From positions 1-49,691 of the forward strand of contig JAVBXK010000083.1 in NCBI GenBank assembly GCA_030824555.1: 49,691 bases of DNA, read 5' to 3'. Below, one piece after another: positions 1-8,689 of this stretch. The notes below the pieces were generated by a model that saw only the letters and a list, made by a program, of their open reading frames with translations, was not told the DNA's origin and did not search any database. The position numbers and the translations under genes were made by a program. This DNA is from a bacterium. GTDB lineage: Bacteria > Pseudomonadota > Gammaproteobacteria > Burkholderiales > Burkholderiaceae_C. How positions within the stretch are numbered: the first letter of the stretch is position 1; each line of letters opens with the position of its first letter.

Positions 1-276
1 TGCCTGCACCACCTGGCCGACGGTCGATGTCGCGGGGGGGGCGACATCAGATGAGCCCTGTGGGCCGTTGTGACCCTCGGCTTGACCCTGCGGGGTCAAT
101 GACCGGTTGAACTCGGGTTCCGCCATGGCTTGCAGCATCCCACGCCCGGTGGTGTGGCGCGCCAACCATTCGATACCCAGCACATGTGCCAGCAGCACAG
201 CCCACAGCAGCCATGCGGGTGCACGTCGCAAGCGAGAGGGCAGTGCCGTTACCGGGGCGGCACCAGGGTTGACCAT
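1..276 (-). CDS. exported or membrane-anchored protein, N-terminal part only (runs off left edge)
   Basis: Only the first 92 codons lie in the window. The ATG is at 276-274 and the frame stays open to base 1. The peptide has a basic start (SRLRRAP, residues 14-20), one hydrophobic segment (about residues 21-36) that can act as signal peptide or anchor, and then a Pro/Ser/Gln-rich stretch. It lies 46 bases downstream of the M61 peptidase gene on the same strand, so it may share its transcript. Relatives often have a DUF3108 exported protein with this kind of N-terminus nearby, but the visible part cannot prove that. An 8-G run at 34-41 is a spot where a base-calling error would shift the frame. 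Confidence 0.55.
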   Translation of the reverse strand, partial: MVNPGAAPVTALPSRLRRAPAWLLWAVLLAHVLGIEWLARHTTGRGMLQAMAEPEFNRSLTPQGQAEGHNGPQGSSDVAPPATSTVGQVVQA

Positions 277-322
277 GACCGGCTGAATGGGGTGCAACGG
301 AGGGTGCGGCTGCGACGCCTGA

Positions 323-2182
323 TCAGGCGATGGCCGCAGGCCAGCAGAGCTTGTTCGGCTCTGCATGGGGCGAGGGCGCGCGCATGCTGAGCTTGACCAC
401 CTTGGGCGCGTCCACGGGCCATGTCAGCCTGAGTTTGTGCAAACGCCGGTCGCGGCTGACCCATGCTGTGCAGTGGGGTGCGGTGTCCAGCCCCAGAGTC
501 AGCAGGTCGTCGAGTTGATGGATGCGCCAGGTGGAACCGTCAGGGTGCTCGATGGCCAGCCATTCGTCGCCTGCAGCCATACCAGCGTGTTCGGCCGCGC
601 CACCGCGCAACACGTTTTTCAGCGTCAGTGTGCCGTGGGCCTCTGTCACGCGCAGCCCAAGCTGCTGGGCCAGGGGGGGCGCTTCATGTTCCACACTCAC
701 CCCGTGTGCTGCCAGTAACGCCAGCACGGGCAATTCGGCGGTGCTGTGCACCCAGGCATCGATTTCGCTGTCCAGCGAACGGCCAGCCTGCTCGGTCAGC
801 ACTGCCCGCAGATCCGCTTCTGCCATGGGGCCGGCTGCACAACGCTGCCACAGTGCGCGCATCACGTGGTCCAGGCTGCTGCCATGCTGGCGCAGCGTGA
901 GGTCCAGGCACAGCGCCACCAGCGAGCCCTTGGTGTAGTAGCTGACGGTGGCGTTGGGCGTGTTCTCTTGCACGCGGTAGTACTTCGTCCATGCATCAAA
1001 GCTTGCTTGCGCCACCGTTTGCACGTGTCTGCCCGGCGTCTGTGCCACCTGGTTGATGGTTTTGGCAAGCAGTTGCAGGTAGTTTGTGGTGTCGATCAAG
1101 CCCGCGCGGACCAGCAAAAGGTCGTCGTAATAGCTGGTGAACCCTTCAAAGAACCACAGCAGCTCGGTGTGGTTTTCCTGGTCCAGGTCGTAACGGGCGA
1201 ATTCGGCAGGGCGCAGCCGCTTGACGTTCCAAGTGTGAAAGTACTCGTGGCTGACCAGCCCCAGCAGGCTGGTGTAGCCGTCTTTGTGCGTCAAGGGTGC
1301 GGGCGGAGTGGTTGCATCTGCCGTCGGTTTGGCCGTGTGGCGGGGCAGGTCGCTGCGCGGGCAGATCAGCGCCGTGGAGTTGTGGTGTTCCAACCCACCA
1401 TAGCCATTGTGAGTGGCCGCCAGCATGAACACATACCGCTCGAAGGGCGGTGACGAGCTTGCGCCGTGCCAGAAATCCATTTCCGCTTCACAGATGCGCC
1501 GGGTGTCGGCCAGCAGGCGATCAGGGTCGAATGCTGGGCCTGCGCCTGCCACCACCCATTCGTGCGGGATGCCGCGCACGTCGAGGCTGCCACGCCAGAA
1601 ATTGCCCATTTCAACGGGTGAATCGATCAGGGTGCCGTAGTCGGGCGCCGTGTAGGTGCCAAAACCCCTGGCATCCACATCCAGTGGTGTCAGGCCTGTG
1701 GCCAGTTGCCAGGTGGACAGGTCGGTACCGGTTGCCGGTGCGACTGGGGCGAGGACAGTGAGTTCATGTGGCCAGTGTTCACGGCCCACCACCCGCAGGC
1801 ACAGGCTGGTGCCATTGAAAAACCCCCGGCTGGCGTCGAGCCATGCGGTGCGAACCGATGGGTCAAACGCGTAGACCTCGCACGTCACCACGACCGGCAC
1901 CAGCGGGTCCACCCCTGGGGCCAAGTCGGAAACTTGCCAGCGGTGTTTGTCGAGTTGCGTCAGCGCAACTTGCACGCCACCTTGTTCGGCCCGGACGCCC
2001 TGCACGTGCTGGGCGAATTCACGCACCATGTAGCTGCCGGGTATCCACACGGGCAGTGAGAGCACCATGCCCGTTTGCGGGTTGGGCAGGGTCAATGCCA
2101 CACGGTACAGGTGGGCGTGGACGTCGAGCAGTTCAACCCGGTAATGCAGAGGCGTGCCGCCTGTCACGGTGCTCACAGTCAC
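323..2182 (-). CDS. M61 family metallopeptidase with C-terminal PDZ domain
   Basis: A 619-residue zinc peptidase of the M61 (glycyl aminopeptidase-like) family. It shows the family N-terminal beta domain with LPVWIPGSYMVREFAQH, the substrate-binding GGLEHH motif near residue 263, the zinc site HEYFH (H312, E313, H316) followed by TWNVKRLRP, and the downstream glutamate in WFFEGFTSYY. A PDZ-like domain follows at about residues 500-580. The frame is open back to 2251, but homologues start near VSTVTGG, so I chose the GTG at 2182. That start overlaps the stop of the DUF3429 gene by four bases (GTGA), which implies translational coupling. GTG at 2176 is an alternative. No clear signal peptide is seen, so it may be cytoplasmic. 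Confidence 0.9.
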   Translation of the reverse strand: MTVSTVTGGTPLHYRVELLDVHAHLYRVALTLPNPQTGMVLSLPVWIPGSYMVREFAQHVQGVRAEQGGVQVALTQLDKHRWQVSDLAPGVDPLVPVVVTCEVYAFDPSVRTAWLDASRGFFNGTSLCLRVVGREHWPHELTVLAPVAPATGTDLSTWQLATGLTPLDVDARGFGTYTAPDYGTLIDSPVEMGNFWRGSLDVRGIPHEWVVAGAGPAFDPDRLLADTRRICEAEMDFWHGASSSPPFERYVFMLAATHNGYGGLEHHNSTALICPRSDLPRHTAKPTADATTPPAPLTHKDGYTSLLGLVSHEYFHTWNVKRLRPAEFARYDLDQENHTELLWFFEGFTSYYDDLLLVRAGLIDTTNYLQLLAKTINQVAQTPGRHVQTVAQASFDAWTKYYRVQENTPNATVSYYTKGSLVALCLDLTLRQHGSSLDHVMRALWQRCAAGPMAEADLRAVLTEQAGRSLDSEIDAWVHSTAELPVLALLAAHGVSVEHEAPPLAQQLGLRVTEAHGTLTLKNVLRGGAAEHAGMAAGDEWLAIEHPDGSTWRIHQLDDLLTLGLDTAPHCTAWVSRDRRLHKLRLTWPVDAPKVVKLSMRAPSPHAEPNKLCWPAAIA

Positions 2183-2673
2183 AGCGCCCCCGCCGCCAGG
2201 AAGCAGCACATGGCCGCACCCGCAGAGAGGCGGAAGCGCAGGGTCAGCCAAGGGTCCAGCCCAGCTGCTGGAAACAGTTTGCGGTCAACCAGGTAGCACG
2301 CCACCAACAGCAAACCCAGCCACGGCAGGGCTGCATACGCAGGCATCAGCACACCGGGCCATGCCAGCACCGTGGGCACCACGCCCCAGACAAGGTGTTG
2401 CCTGGCTGCTTGTTCGGGCAGTTCGGCCAGGCCGGGTACACCGGCATGCCGCAGCCAAACCACTCCCCAGTGAATGCCACCCAGGAACGAAGCGATCAGG
2501 GCTGCATAGGCCACCATGGCCAAGGCCACATAGGGCAGTGCCTGATCGTTGACCACCCACATCAGCAGGCACAAGCCCGCAAAAGGTACCAGGCCAGCGT
2601 TGCCGAGGGCGGTGATCAACACGGGAACGGCCACGGGTGGGCGTTGGGCGGCGGGTGCAAGTTTGGTGGTCAT
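2179..2673 (-). CDS. DUF3429 family membrane protein
   Basis: A 164-residue integral membrane protein with about four to five hydrophobic helices. The diagnostic stretch is the segment around SFLGGIHWGVVWL, where the Gly-Gly-Ile-His-Trp motif is typical of DUF3429 (a TMEM69-like family). Biochemical function is unknown. The gene starts 47 bases after dsbC on the same strand, and its stop overlaps the GTG start of the M61 peptidase, so dsbC, this gene and the peptidase are probably cotranscribed. The short polar N-terminus (MTTKLAPAAQRPP) fits a cytoplasmic start. Confidence 0.85.
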   Translation of the reverse strand: MTTKLAPAAQRPPVAVPVLITALGNAGLVPFAGLCLLMWVVNDQALPYVALAMVAYAALIASFLGGIHWGVVWLRHAGVPGLAELPEQAARQHLVWGVVPTVLAWPGVLMPAYAALPWLGLLLVACYLVDRKLFPAAGLDPWLTLRFRLSAGAAMCCFLAAGAL

Positions 2674-2720
2674 GGGGGCATTGTCGTCAAACCAGCAAAA
2701 CGTGTTGCCCGGCCTGGCTA

Positions 2721-3473
2721 TCAGGGTTTGGCTTCGGCCAGTTGCTTTTCGATGCGGTCAGCGGGAATGGCGCCGGGTACCCGGGTGCCGTCTGCAAAAA
2801 ACAGCGTGGGGGTGCCTGTGATGCGGTTCTTTTTGCCGAATTCGACGTTGCGGTCAACGGCGGTGGCGTCACATGTAGCGCTGGGCGGTGTCACGTCCTT
2901 GACCATCCAGTCGGTGAACGACTTGGCCTTGTCTTTGGCACACCAGATGGCTTTGGACTTGTCGGTCGAGTCTTTGCTGAGGATGGGGTACAGGAACACG
3001 TGCACCGTGACGTTGTCAATCTTCGCAAGATCGCGCTCGAACTTCTTGCAATAGCCGCAGTTGGGGTCTTCAAAGACCGCCAGCTTGCGCTTGCCATTGC
3101 CTTTGACGATGGTGAACGCATCCTTGAAGGGCAGTTCGTTGAATGGGATGGCGGTGAGTTTTTCGACGCGCTCTTCGGTCAAGTTGGCCTTGGCCTTGGT
3201 GTCGATCAGCATCCCCTGGATCAGGTAATTGCCCTCTGCATCGGTATAGAAGATGTCGGCACCGTTCACCCGCACCTCGTACAAACCCGTCATCGGCGTT
3301 TTGCTGACTTCTTCGATTTTGGGCAGGTTGGGCAGGCGTTCGGCCAGGTTCTTGCGGATGGCGGCTTCCTGTGCATGCACAAACGGGGTGCACAACAGGC
3401 CCAAGCCCAGGCTCAGGGTGGCAGCCATGTGGCCGAGAGAGAGGCCGCGATGGCTGGTGCGTGGGTCAATCAT
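2721..3473 (-). CDS. dsbC: DsbC family thiol:disulfide interchange protein
   Basis: A periplasmic protein-disulfide isomerase of the DsbC/DsbG type, 250 residues. It has an N-terminal signal peptide (hydrophobic core at residues 16-32, likely cut after FVHA), a DsbC dimerisation domain, and a thioredoxin fold with the redox motif CGYC at residues 139-142 in the context FEDPNCGYC. The cis-proline region reads ITGTPTLFFADG. The start at 3473 is supported by AGGA about eight bases upstream. The known role is to shuffle wrong disulfides in exported proteins, kept reduced by DsbD. It lies between a UbiH-type hydroxylase and a DUF3429 gene on the same strand. Confidence 0.92.
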   Translation of the reverse strand: MIDPRTSHRGLSLGHMAATLSLGLGLLCTPFVHAQEAAIRKNLAERLPNLPKIEEVSKTPMTGLYEVRVNGADIFYTDAEGNYLIQGMLIDTKAKANLTEERVEKLTAIPFNELPFKDAFTIVKGNGKRKLAVFEDPNCGYCKKFERDLAKIDNVTVHVFLYPILSKDSTDKSKAIWCAKDKAKSFTDWMVKDVTPPSATCDATAVDRNVEFGKKNRITGTPTLFFADGTRVPGAIPADRIEKQLAEAKP

Positions 3474-3590
3474 GTGTTCAGTCCTGGAATGGGCTCAATG
3501 GGTAAAAGCGGTTCGCCAGGCAAACAGCTGGCAAGTGGAGGTGGATGCGGCAGACGTGCGTAAGTTCAATCGCGTGGAATGGTGTGGCGC

Positions 3591-4745
3591 TCATTCGGCC
3601 CCATGACTGCCGGTGGCCTGGCGGGTCAACCATGTTTTGATGGGGGCAATTTTGTCCACACCATTCAACCCCAGGTTGCGCAGGTTCTGCAGCAGGCGGT
3701 TGTCGGTGTGGAACAGGTTGAACAATCCATCTGTCAAATTACCCATTGTCGCAAATGCAGTCTTGCGAGAACGCTCATATTTGCGCAGCAATTTGATGTC
3801 ACCCAGATCGCGCCAGTACTCGCGGTCCTGCAGCACGCGGCTCAATTCGGCGGCATCGCCCAGTCCGACATTCAGGCCTTGCCCGGCCAGGGGGTGCATG
3901 GCATGTGCTGCATCGCCTGCCAGGGCCACGCCCGGCCTCACCCATTCGCGGGCCTGTGACAGTTCCAATGGCCAGGACTGGGGTGCATGCGTGAGCGTCA
4001 GTGTGGCCGGTGCCATGCCGCAAACCTGGGCCAGTGAGTCGATGAATGTGCTGGCATCCATGTGCTGCAACTGCGCAGCCTTGTCTGCCGGGACAGACCA
4101 GACCAGCGCCACATCGTGTCCATGCTCACCGCCGAGCGGGAGCAGCGCCAGGATTTCGCCATTGTTGAACCACTGCCGTGCCACGCCACCATGGGGCTGC
4201 GCCATGCTCAGGCGAGCGGCCACTGCATGGTGGGGATAGGGTGTCACGTCATAGGTCATGCCCCATTCGGCCCGGGTGGCGCTGCGCCGCCCTTCGCAGA
4301 TGACGGTCAACGCACAGGCTGGCAGCGGCTCGTCGCCGCTGAAGATGTGCACATGCCCCTGATAGCGCAGGGCATCGGCCAGACGTGCCTCCAGTGTCGG
4401 CACGTCAACGATCCAGTTCAGAGAGGGCTCACCTGCGGCATCGGCGTCAAATACCAGCTGGCCGCCCTGGTCACCGCTCACACACATGCGTTTGACGGGT
4501 GTCACCGGACTGGCACCGCCTGCGGCTGACGGCGCATCGGGCCACGCGCGGACGGTTTCCAGCAACCTGCGGGATGCCGCGTTCAGGGCATACGCACGGA
4601 TGTCGCTGTGGCCGTCCGGGCCTGCAGATGCCTGCGGCGGTTTCACACACAAGGCGACACGCAGCCGTTGCTGAGACAGCAGCAGCGCAAGCGTGCTGCC
4701 GACGATGCCACCACCACGTATGCACACATCAAATCGTTGGGTCAT
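3591..4745 (-). CDS. UbiH/Coq6-family FAD-dependent monooxygenase
   Basis: A 384-residue flavoprotein hydroxylase of the UbiH/UbiF/Coq6 group, which hydroxylates the aromatic ring during ubiquinone synthesis. The N-terminal dinucleotide-binding motif is RGGGIVGSTLALLL, and the second FAD motif is VALAGDAAHAMHPLAGQGLN, both family signatures. The open frame reaches back to 4826, but the FAD motif should lie near the N-terminus, so MTQRFDVCIRGGG at 4745 is the likely start. Which ring position it hydroxylates cannot be told from sequence. It is the first gene of the leftward run, 117 bases upstream of dsbC, and is divergent from ychF. Confidence 0.88.
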   Translation of the reverse strand: MTQRFDVCIRGGGIVGSTLALLLSQQRLRVALCVKPPQASAGPDGHSDIRAYALNAASRRLLETVRAWPDAPSAAGGASPVTPVKRMCVSGDQGGQLVFDADAAGEPSLNWIVDVPTLEARLADALRYQGHVHIFSGDEPLPACALTVICEGRRSATRAEWGMTYDVTPYPHHAVAARLSMAQPHGGVARQWFNNGEILALLPLGGEHGHDVALVWSVPADKAAQLQHMDASTFIDSLAQVCGMAPATLTLTHAPQSWPLELSQAREWVRPGVALAGDAAHAMHPLAGQGLNVGLGDAAELSRVLQDREYWRDLGDIKLLRKYERSRKTAFATMGNLTDGLFNLFHTDNRLLQNLRNLGLNGVDKIAPIKTWLTRQATGSHGAE

Positions 4746-4833
4746 GCGGCTGATTCTAGAAGCGTGAAGGCGGTGCGCGGCGCGGCTGCATCTGGGCTGT
4801 CCAGGCACAACGCAGCCGCGAATCATCGGTCAG

Positions 4834-4839
4834 TACAAT
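4834..4839 (+). promoter_or_regulatory. ychF: candidate -10 element upstream of ychF
   Basis: The 266-base gap between the divergent hydroxylase and ychF (4746-5011) contains no convincing gene. It does hold TACAAT, a 5 of 6 match to the sigma-70 -10 box. No clear -35 box is seen at the usual distance, and about 170 bases of leader would separate it from ychF, so the call is weak. Confidence 0.25.
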
Positions 4840-5011
4840 TGCCGCCATATTCTTCGGGCAAAAAATGGACAACCAAGCGGCCCCATGCCGCTGTCCTGCC
4901 CGGACTTTGCAACCCTGGTGACGAGTCTGCACTGGCGCAGTTCGAGCACCTTCACCACCTCCACATGGAGCCTGCTGGTGCAAAAAGGGTTGAGACCCCT
5001 AAGGAAATCCC

Positions 5012-6106
5012 ATGAGTTTGCAATGCGGCATCGTCGGCCTGCCCAACGTCGGCAAAAGTACCCTGTTCAACGCGCTGACCAAGGCGGGCATCGCGGCTGA
5101 AAACTATCCCTTCTGCACCATCGAACCCAATGTGGGTGTGGTGGAAGTGCCCGATCCGCGCCTGGACGCCCTGGCCCAGATCATCACGCCCGAGCGCATC
5201 GTACCGGCCATCGTGGAGTTTGTGGACATCGCCGGTCTGGTGGCAGGCGCCAGCCAGGGCGAAGGGCTGGGCAACCAGTTTCTGGCGCACATCCGGGAAA
5301 CCGATGCCATCGTGAACGTGGTGCGCTGCTTTGAAGACGACAACGTCATCCACGTGTCAGGTCGGGTTGACCCTATTTCCGACATTGAAGTGATCCAGAC
5401 CGAACTGTGCCTGGCTGACCTGGGTACGGTCGAAAAAAGCCTGCACCGCTACAGCAAAGCGGCCCGCAGCGGCAACGACAAAGAGGCTGCCAAATTGGTC
5501 AATATGCTGACCAAGTGCCAGGCCGCTCTGGACCAGGGCAAGCCCGTGCGTGCCATCGAGTTCACCGATGAAGAGCGTGCGCTGCTCAAACCCATTTGCC
5601 TGATCACGGCCAAGCCTGCCATGTTCGTGGGCAATGTGAGCGAAACGGGCTTCGAGAACAACCCGTTCCTGGACCGCCTGAAGGCCTATGCCGACAGCCA
5701 GAACGCACCCGTGGTGGCCATTTGCGCCAAGATCGAGGCCGAACTGAGCGAGATGGACGATGCCGACCGCCTGGTGTTCCTGGAGGAAATGGGCCAGACC
5801 GAGCCCGGCCTGAACCGCCTCATCCGCGCCGCCTTCAAACTGCTGGGCCTGCAAACCTATTTCACAGCTGGTGTGAAAGAGGTGCGCGCCTGGACCATCC
5901 ACATCGGCGACACCGCGCCCAAGGCGGCCGGTGTGATCCATGGCGATTTCGAGCGCGGCTTCATCCGAGCCCAAACCATTGCATTTGACGATTTCATCGC
6001 CTACAAAGGCGAGCAAGGAGCCAAAGACGCAGGCAAGATGCGCGCCGAAGGCAAGGAATACGTGGTGAAAGATGGCGACGTGCTGAACTTCCTGTTCAAC
6101 GTGTAA
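5012..6106 (+). CDS. ychF: redox-regulated ATPase/GTPase YchF
   Basis: A 364-residue Obg-family P-loop NTPase that binds ribosomes and prefers ATP in characterised members. The G1 loop is [14 protein letters not shown] near residue 8, followed by the family block [15 protein letters not shown]3 is [19 protein letters not shown]. The middle holds a coiled helical insertion and the C-terminus a TGS domain ending [10 protein letters not shown]. Length is standard. The ribosome-binding site AAGGAA lies seven bases before ATG. It is monocistronic here: a strong terminator follows directly. Confidence 0.97.
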   Translation: MSLQCGIVGLPNVGKSTLFNALTKAGIAAENYPFCTIEPNVGVVEVPDPRLDALAQIITPERIVPAIVEFVDIAGLVAGASQGEGLGNQFLAHIRETDAIVNVVRCFEDDNVIHVSGRVDPISDIEVIQTELCLADLGTVEKSLHRYSKAARSGNDKEAAKLVNMLTKCQAALDQGKPVRAIEFTDEERALLKPICLITAKPAMFVGNVSETGFENNPFLDRLKAYADSQNAPVVAICAKIEAELSEMDDADRLVFLEEMGQTEPGLNRLIRAAFKLLGLQTYFTAGVKEVRAWTIHIGDTAPKAAGVIHGDFERGFIRAQTIAFDDFIAYKGEQGAKDAGKMRAEGKEYVVKDGDVLNFLFNV

Positions 6107-6149
6107 CTGCGTCGACGAACGTTGGCGCGTCAGCCGAGCGGCGCGTGCA

Positions 6150-6193
6150 AACAAAAAAGCCCGATGGCCGTGTTGGCGTCGGGCTTTTTTGTT
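6150..6193 (+). terminator. strong Rho-independent terminator after ychF, probably bidirectional
   Basis: A near-perfect inverted repeat with 15-bp arms at 6150-6164 and 6179-6193, core AAAAAAGCCCGA / TCGGGCTTTTTT, and a 14-base loop. It gives a U-run on either strand, so it can end both rightward ychF transcripts and leftward transcripts of the small secreted-protein gene. Confidence 0.88.
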
Positions 6194-6232
6194 GGGCTGC
6201 GTACCGATTGTGCGGGCCGCCGTCTCAACACC

Positions 6233-6610
6233 TCATTCGGCGTCAGCGCTCACCACACCGGTTTTGCGGTTGTAGCGCAGGGTGATTTTGTGCAGTTCAC
6301 ACAGGTCGAAGTCTTCCCACACCGAGCTGGAGCCATCGTCATCGAACACCACTTGGATGTCTTGCATGCAATTGGCCGAGTCAGCAAACGTGATCAGCTT
6401 GGACCTGCCGTGGTCCAGCACGTTGCGGCCGAGGCGGTCACGGCCCCAGTTTTTTTGGTTGGCGGGTGCCAGGTACACCTCGGCAATGGCGTAACCGGTG
6501 CGGTTGATCAGCGTGAAGTCCGCGTCACCTGCGTTGGCCGTCACGGGTGTCATGAGGGCGGCGGCACACACGGTGCCTGCCAGAAACAAAGAGCTGAAAA
6601 GCTTGCGCAT
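6233..6610 (-). CDS. small secreted protein of unknown function
   Basis: A 125-residue protein with a clear signal peptide (MRKLF, then a hydrophobic core, likely cut after VTANA). The mature part of about 100 residues looks beta-rich, contains FTLINRTGYAIAEVYLAP and WEDFDLCELHKITLRYN, and has two cysteines (in SANCMQD and DLCEL) that could form a disulfide. Similar small exported proteins occur singly or in clusters in Burkholderiales, with no proven function that I know of. I chose ATG 6610 rather than the longer frame to 6688 because the signal peptide begins there. It is convergent with ychF across the terminator. Confidence 0.8.
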   Translation of the reverse strand: MRKLFSSLFLAGTVCAAALMTPVTANAGDADFTLINRTGYAIAEVYLAPANQKNWGRDRLGRNVLDHGRSKLITFADSANCMQDIQVVFDDDGSSSVWEDFDLCELHKITLRYNRKTGVVSADAE

Positions 6611-6769
6611 GGGGAACCTTCGTTGGGGATGGAGTGGGGAAAACGTGAATACTAACCTTGGCCATGGCCCAGTGTGGTGTGGTTGCAACGGCCACGCGTG
6701 TCACCGGATGCTGCGCTGGCCATGTCGTCCATGCATCGCAAGCTGCTGTGTGGGTTGTTATCCAATGGA

Positions 6770-6806
6770 ATATATATAAAAATTGGCGCCAACGCTTTAT
6801 ATATAT
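6770..6806. repeat. AT-rich inverted repeat enclosing a second palindrome
   Basis: Arms of 11 bp, ATATATATAAA (6770-6780) and TTTATATATAT (6796-6806), enclose a 15-base spacer that itself holds the perfect palindrome TTGGCGCCAA (6783-6792). The right arm also starts a 14-bp self-palindrome (6796-6809). It lies in the spacer between the small secreted-protein gene and the end of the MFS gene, in DNA far more AT-rich than its surroundings. It could act as terminator, cruciform or protein-binding site. Confidence 0.7.
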
Positions 6807-6807
6807 A

Positions 6808-6820
6808 AATAGTTTGCTAT
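6808..6820 (-). repeat. dispersed 13-mer, copy 1 (ATAGCAAACTATT)
   Basis: The minus strand reads ATAGCAAACTATT, identical to 30645-30657 on the plus strand between pyrB and pyrC'. Both copies lie in AT-rich spacers next to a gene end. This copy begins just after the MFS stop codon, in the direction of MFS transcription. Confidence 0.5.
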
Positions 6821-6825
6821 TTTAT

Positions 6826-8034
6826 TTATTTTCTGACTGCGTGTTCGGCCCATGCGCTCAAACCCATGGCGCCCAGCAGCCACGCCAGGCTGACCCAGTG
6901 CAGCTGCAGCATCAGGTCGTGGGCAATCATCCAGCCACCTAACGCGGCACCCAAGGCTTGGCCGCCGTACATGGCCGATGTGTTCAGGGCAATGGTGCCC
7001 GGTGCCAGCTCGGGTGACAGGTTCACCAGCCTGGCCTGTTGTGCCGAGTTGGCTGCAAAGCAACCCAGCGCCCAGGGCACCAGTATCGCGGCCATGCTCC
7101 AGATGCTGTGGCCCAGCGGCCAAAGCAGTTGGGACAGCACCATCAGGCCCAGCGTGAGCATCACCGCGCGCGGCGCGCCCACACGGTCGATCACGCGGGT
7201 CAGCCTCAAGTTGCCCAGCAGGCCGAACGCACCGAACCACAGGAACAGCAGCGACAGGGTGTTGGCATCCACCTGCAGGGTTTGCTTGAAAAACGGCGCA
7301 AAGTAGGCAAACAGTGTGAACTGGCCAAAAGACGACAGCAAGGTCACGCCCACGGCCAGCATCAAGGGTGTGGAGCCCAGTGCCCGCGCCCATGCCTTGC
7401 GTGACAGTGCCGCTGGCCGTATGCCGTTGGGCATCACCCGCCAGACCCAGATGGCAGACAGCAGGGCCAGCAAGGCCACGCCCCCGAAGGCCCAGCGCCA
7501 GCCCCAGGTTCCCCCGATCCATGCACCCAGCGGCATGCCTGCCACCGATGCCACCGACCACCCCAGAAACACGAACGTGATGGCCTTGCCCCGGCGCGCA
7601 GGCGCCACCATCAGCCCCACACTGGCTGCAGCCTGGGGCGTGAACACGGCGGGGGACACCATGGCCAGCACCCGCAGCGGCAGCAACGCGTCGTAATCAG
7701 GGGCAATGGCGCAGGCGGCCAGCAAGGTGCCGTACCAGACCAGCGAAAGGGCCAGCAGCCGGCGCCTGTCCCAGCCCGCCACCACGCTGGCCAGCAACGG
7801 TGCACCCAGCCCCATCAGGATGGCCCCGGCCGTGATCAGAAACCCCGCTTGCGGCACGCTGATGTGCAAGCTGTGGCTGATGTCATTCAACGTGCCCGGC
7901 ACCACCATCACGCCCGTGCCGATGACGAAGTTGCCCACCATCAACGCCCACAAGGCTCCCTTGGGTTCTTTGGTGGACGGTGTTTTGCCGTGGGGCTGGT
8001 CGCCTGTTCGGGCGTGGCGTGCGGCGTGGGTCAT
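6826..8034 (-). CDS. MFS transporter, DHA1-type
   Basis: A 402-residue, 12-helix major facilitator protein of the drug:H+ antiporter 1 (AraJ-like) type. The loop after helix 2 carries AGWDRRRLLAL, a variant of the family motif A, and helix 5 shows GMPLGAWIGGTWGWRWAF, the motif-C region typical of antiporters. Substrate cannot be inferred. The frame is open to 8229, but the ATG at 8034 overlaps the stop of the upstream yqaA-like gene by four bases (ATGA), and a polar cytoplasmic N-terminus follows. The two genes are probably coupled. Confidence 0.88.
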   Translation of the reverse strand: MTHAARHARTGDQPHGKTPSTKEPKGALWALMVGNFVIGTGVMVVPGTLNDISHSLHISVPQAGFLITAGAILMGLGAPLLASVVAGWDRRRLLALSLVWYGTLLAACAIAPDYDALLPLRVLAMVSPAVFTPQAAASVGLMVAPARRGKAITFVFLGWSVASVAGMPLGAWIGGTWGWRWAFGGVALLALLSAIWVWRVMPNGIRPAALSRKAWARALGSTPLMLAVGVTLLSSFGQFTLFAYFAPFFKQTLQVDANTLSLLFLWFGAFGLLGNLRLTRVIDRVGAPRAVMLTLGLMVLSQLLWPLGHSIWSMAAILVPWALGCFAANSAQQARLVNLSPELAPGTIALNTSAMYGGQALGAALGGWMIAHDLMLQLHWVSLAWLLGAMGLSAWAEHAVRK

Positions 8035-8525
8035 GCTGACAGTGCCCCAGGAAACACCCACAGCAACCCTGCCGTCAGGGTGATGTAGCGCGCCAGCTTG
8101 CCCACAGCCATGTAGGCCACGCAAGGCCAGAACGGCAGTTTCAGCCAACCGGCCACGGCGCACAGCGGGTCGCCCACGGCGGGCAGCCAGCTCAACAAAC
8201 ACGCCTTGGGGCCAAAGTGCTCCAGCCATTGCAAGGCCTTCAATTCAGATGCGCTGCGCTCCAGCGCAGGCTTGACCTTGTGCACCGCCCCATGCACGCC
8301 GTAGCCCATGGCCCAACTGATGGCACCGCCCACGGTGTTGCCTGCCGTGGCCACCAGCACAGCGGGCCAGAACAGTTCAGGGTTGAGCTTGACCAGTGCA
8401 AACACGGCGGGCTCGGATCCCAAGGGCAGCAACGTGGCCGACACCAGGGCCACCACGAACACAGTGCTCAACCCCACTTCGGGCAGGCTGAAAAGTTGCA
8501 AGAGGTGGGGTATCCAGGTGTCCAT
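8031..8525 (-). CDS. YqaA family (DedA/SNARE-associated-like) membrane protein
   Basis: A 164-residue inner-membrane protein of the YqaA group, related to DedA. Diagnostic segments are VSATLLPLGSEPAVFALV near the N-terminus, ATAGNTVGGAISWAMGYG in the middle and SWLPAVGDPLCAVAGWL towards the end, with re-entrant-like glycine/proline-rich loops. DedA relatives are linked to lipid scrambling and membrane homeostasis; the role of YqaA itself is unclear. I chose ATG 8525 because homologues start right before the first helix. It shares four bases with the MFS gene downstream and is divergent from dusB. Confidence 0.85.
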   Translation of the reverse strand: MDTWIPHLLQLFSLPEVGLSTVFVVALVSATLLPLGSEPAVFALVKLNPELFWPAVLVATAGNTVGGAISWAMGYGVHGAVHKVKPALERSASELKALQWLEHFGPKACLLSWLPAVGDPLCAVAGWLKLPFWPCVAYMAVGKLARYITLTAGLLWVFPGALSA

Positions 8526-8643
8526 GTGGGGGCGGCAAAAGGGCGGGTCAGTATAGGTAGCCAGCTTGCATTGGGCAGTCGCGTGCGGACTTGCCCCTGC
8601 AACGGGCTGGGCGAGTGTGTCAGGATCGTGTCGGCGCTGCCGA

Positions 8644-8649
8644 TACAAT
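8644..8649 (+). promoter_or_regulatory. dusB: candidate -10 element for the dusB operon
   Basis: TACAAT lies about 40 bases before the chosen dusB start. It matches the sigma-70 -10 consensus at 5 of 6 positions. The -35 region is poor. Confidence 0.3.
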
Positions 8650-8689
8650 CGTGCCTGTTTTTTCAGCAAGCCCCGGATCGCGCCCGCCC

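Noticed and set aside
1843-3054. A 403-codon plus-strand open frame
   Set aside because: It crosses three supported minus-strand genes (M61 peptidase, DUF3429, dsbC), and its translation is Arg/Gln/Pro-rich noise.
4756-5011. Short open frames in the spacer before ychF
   Set aside because: Several frames up to about 75 codons exist on both strands, but none has a ribosome-binding site, codon pattern or motif to support it.
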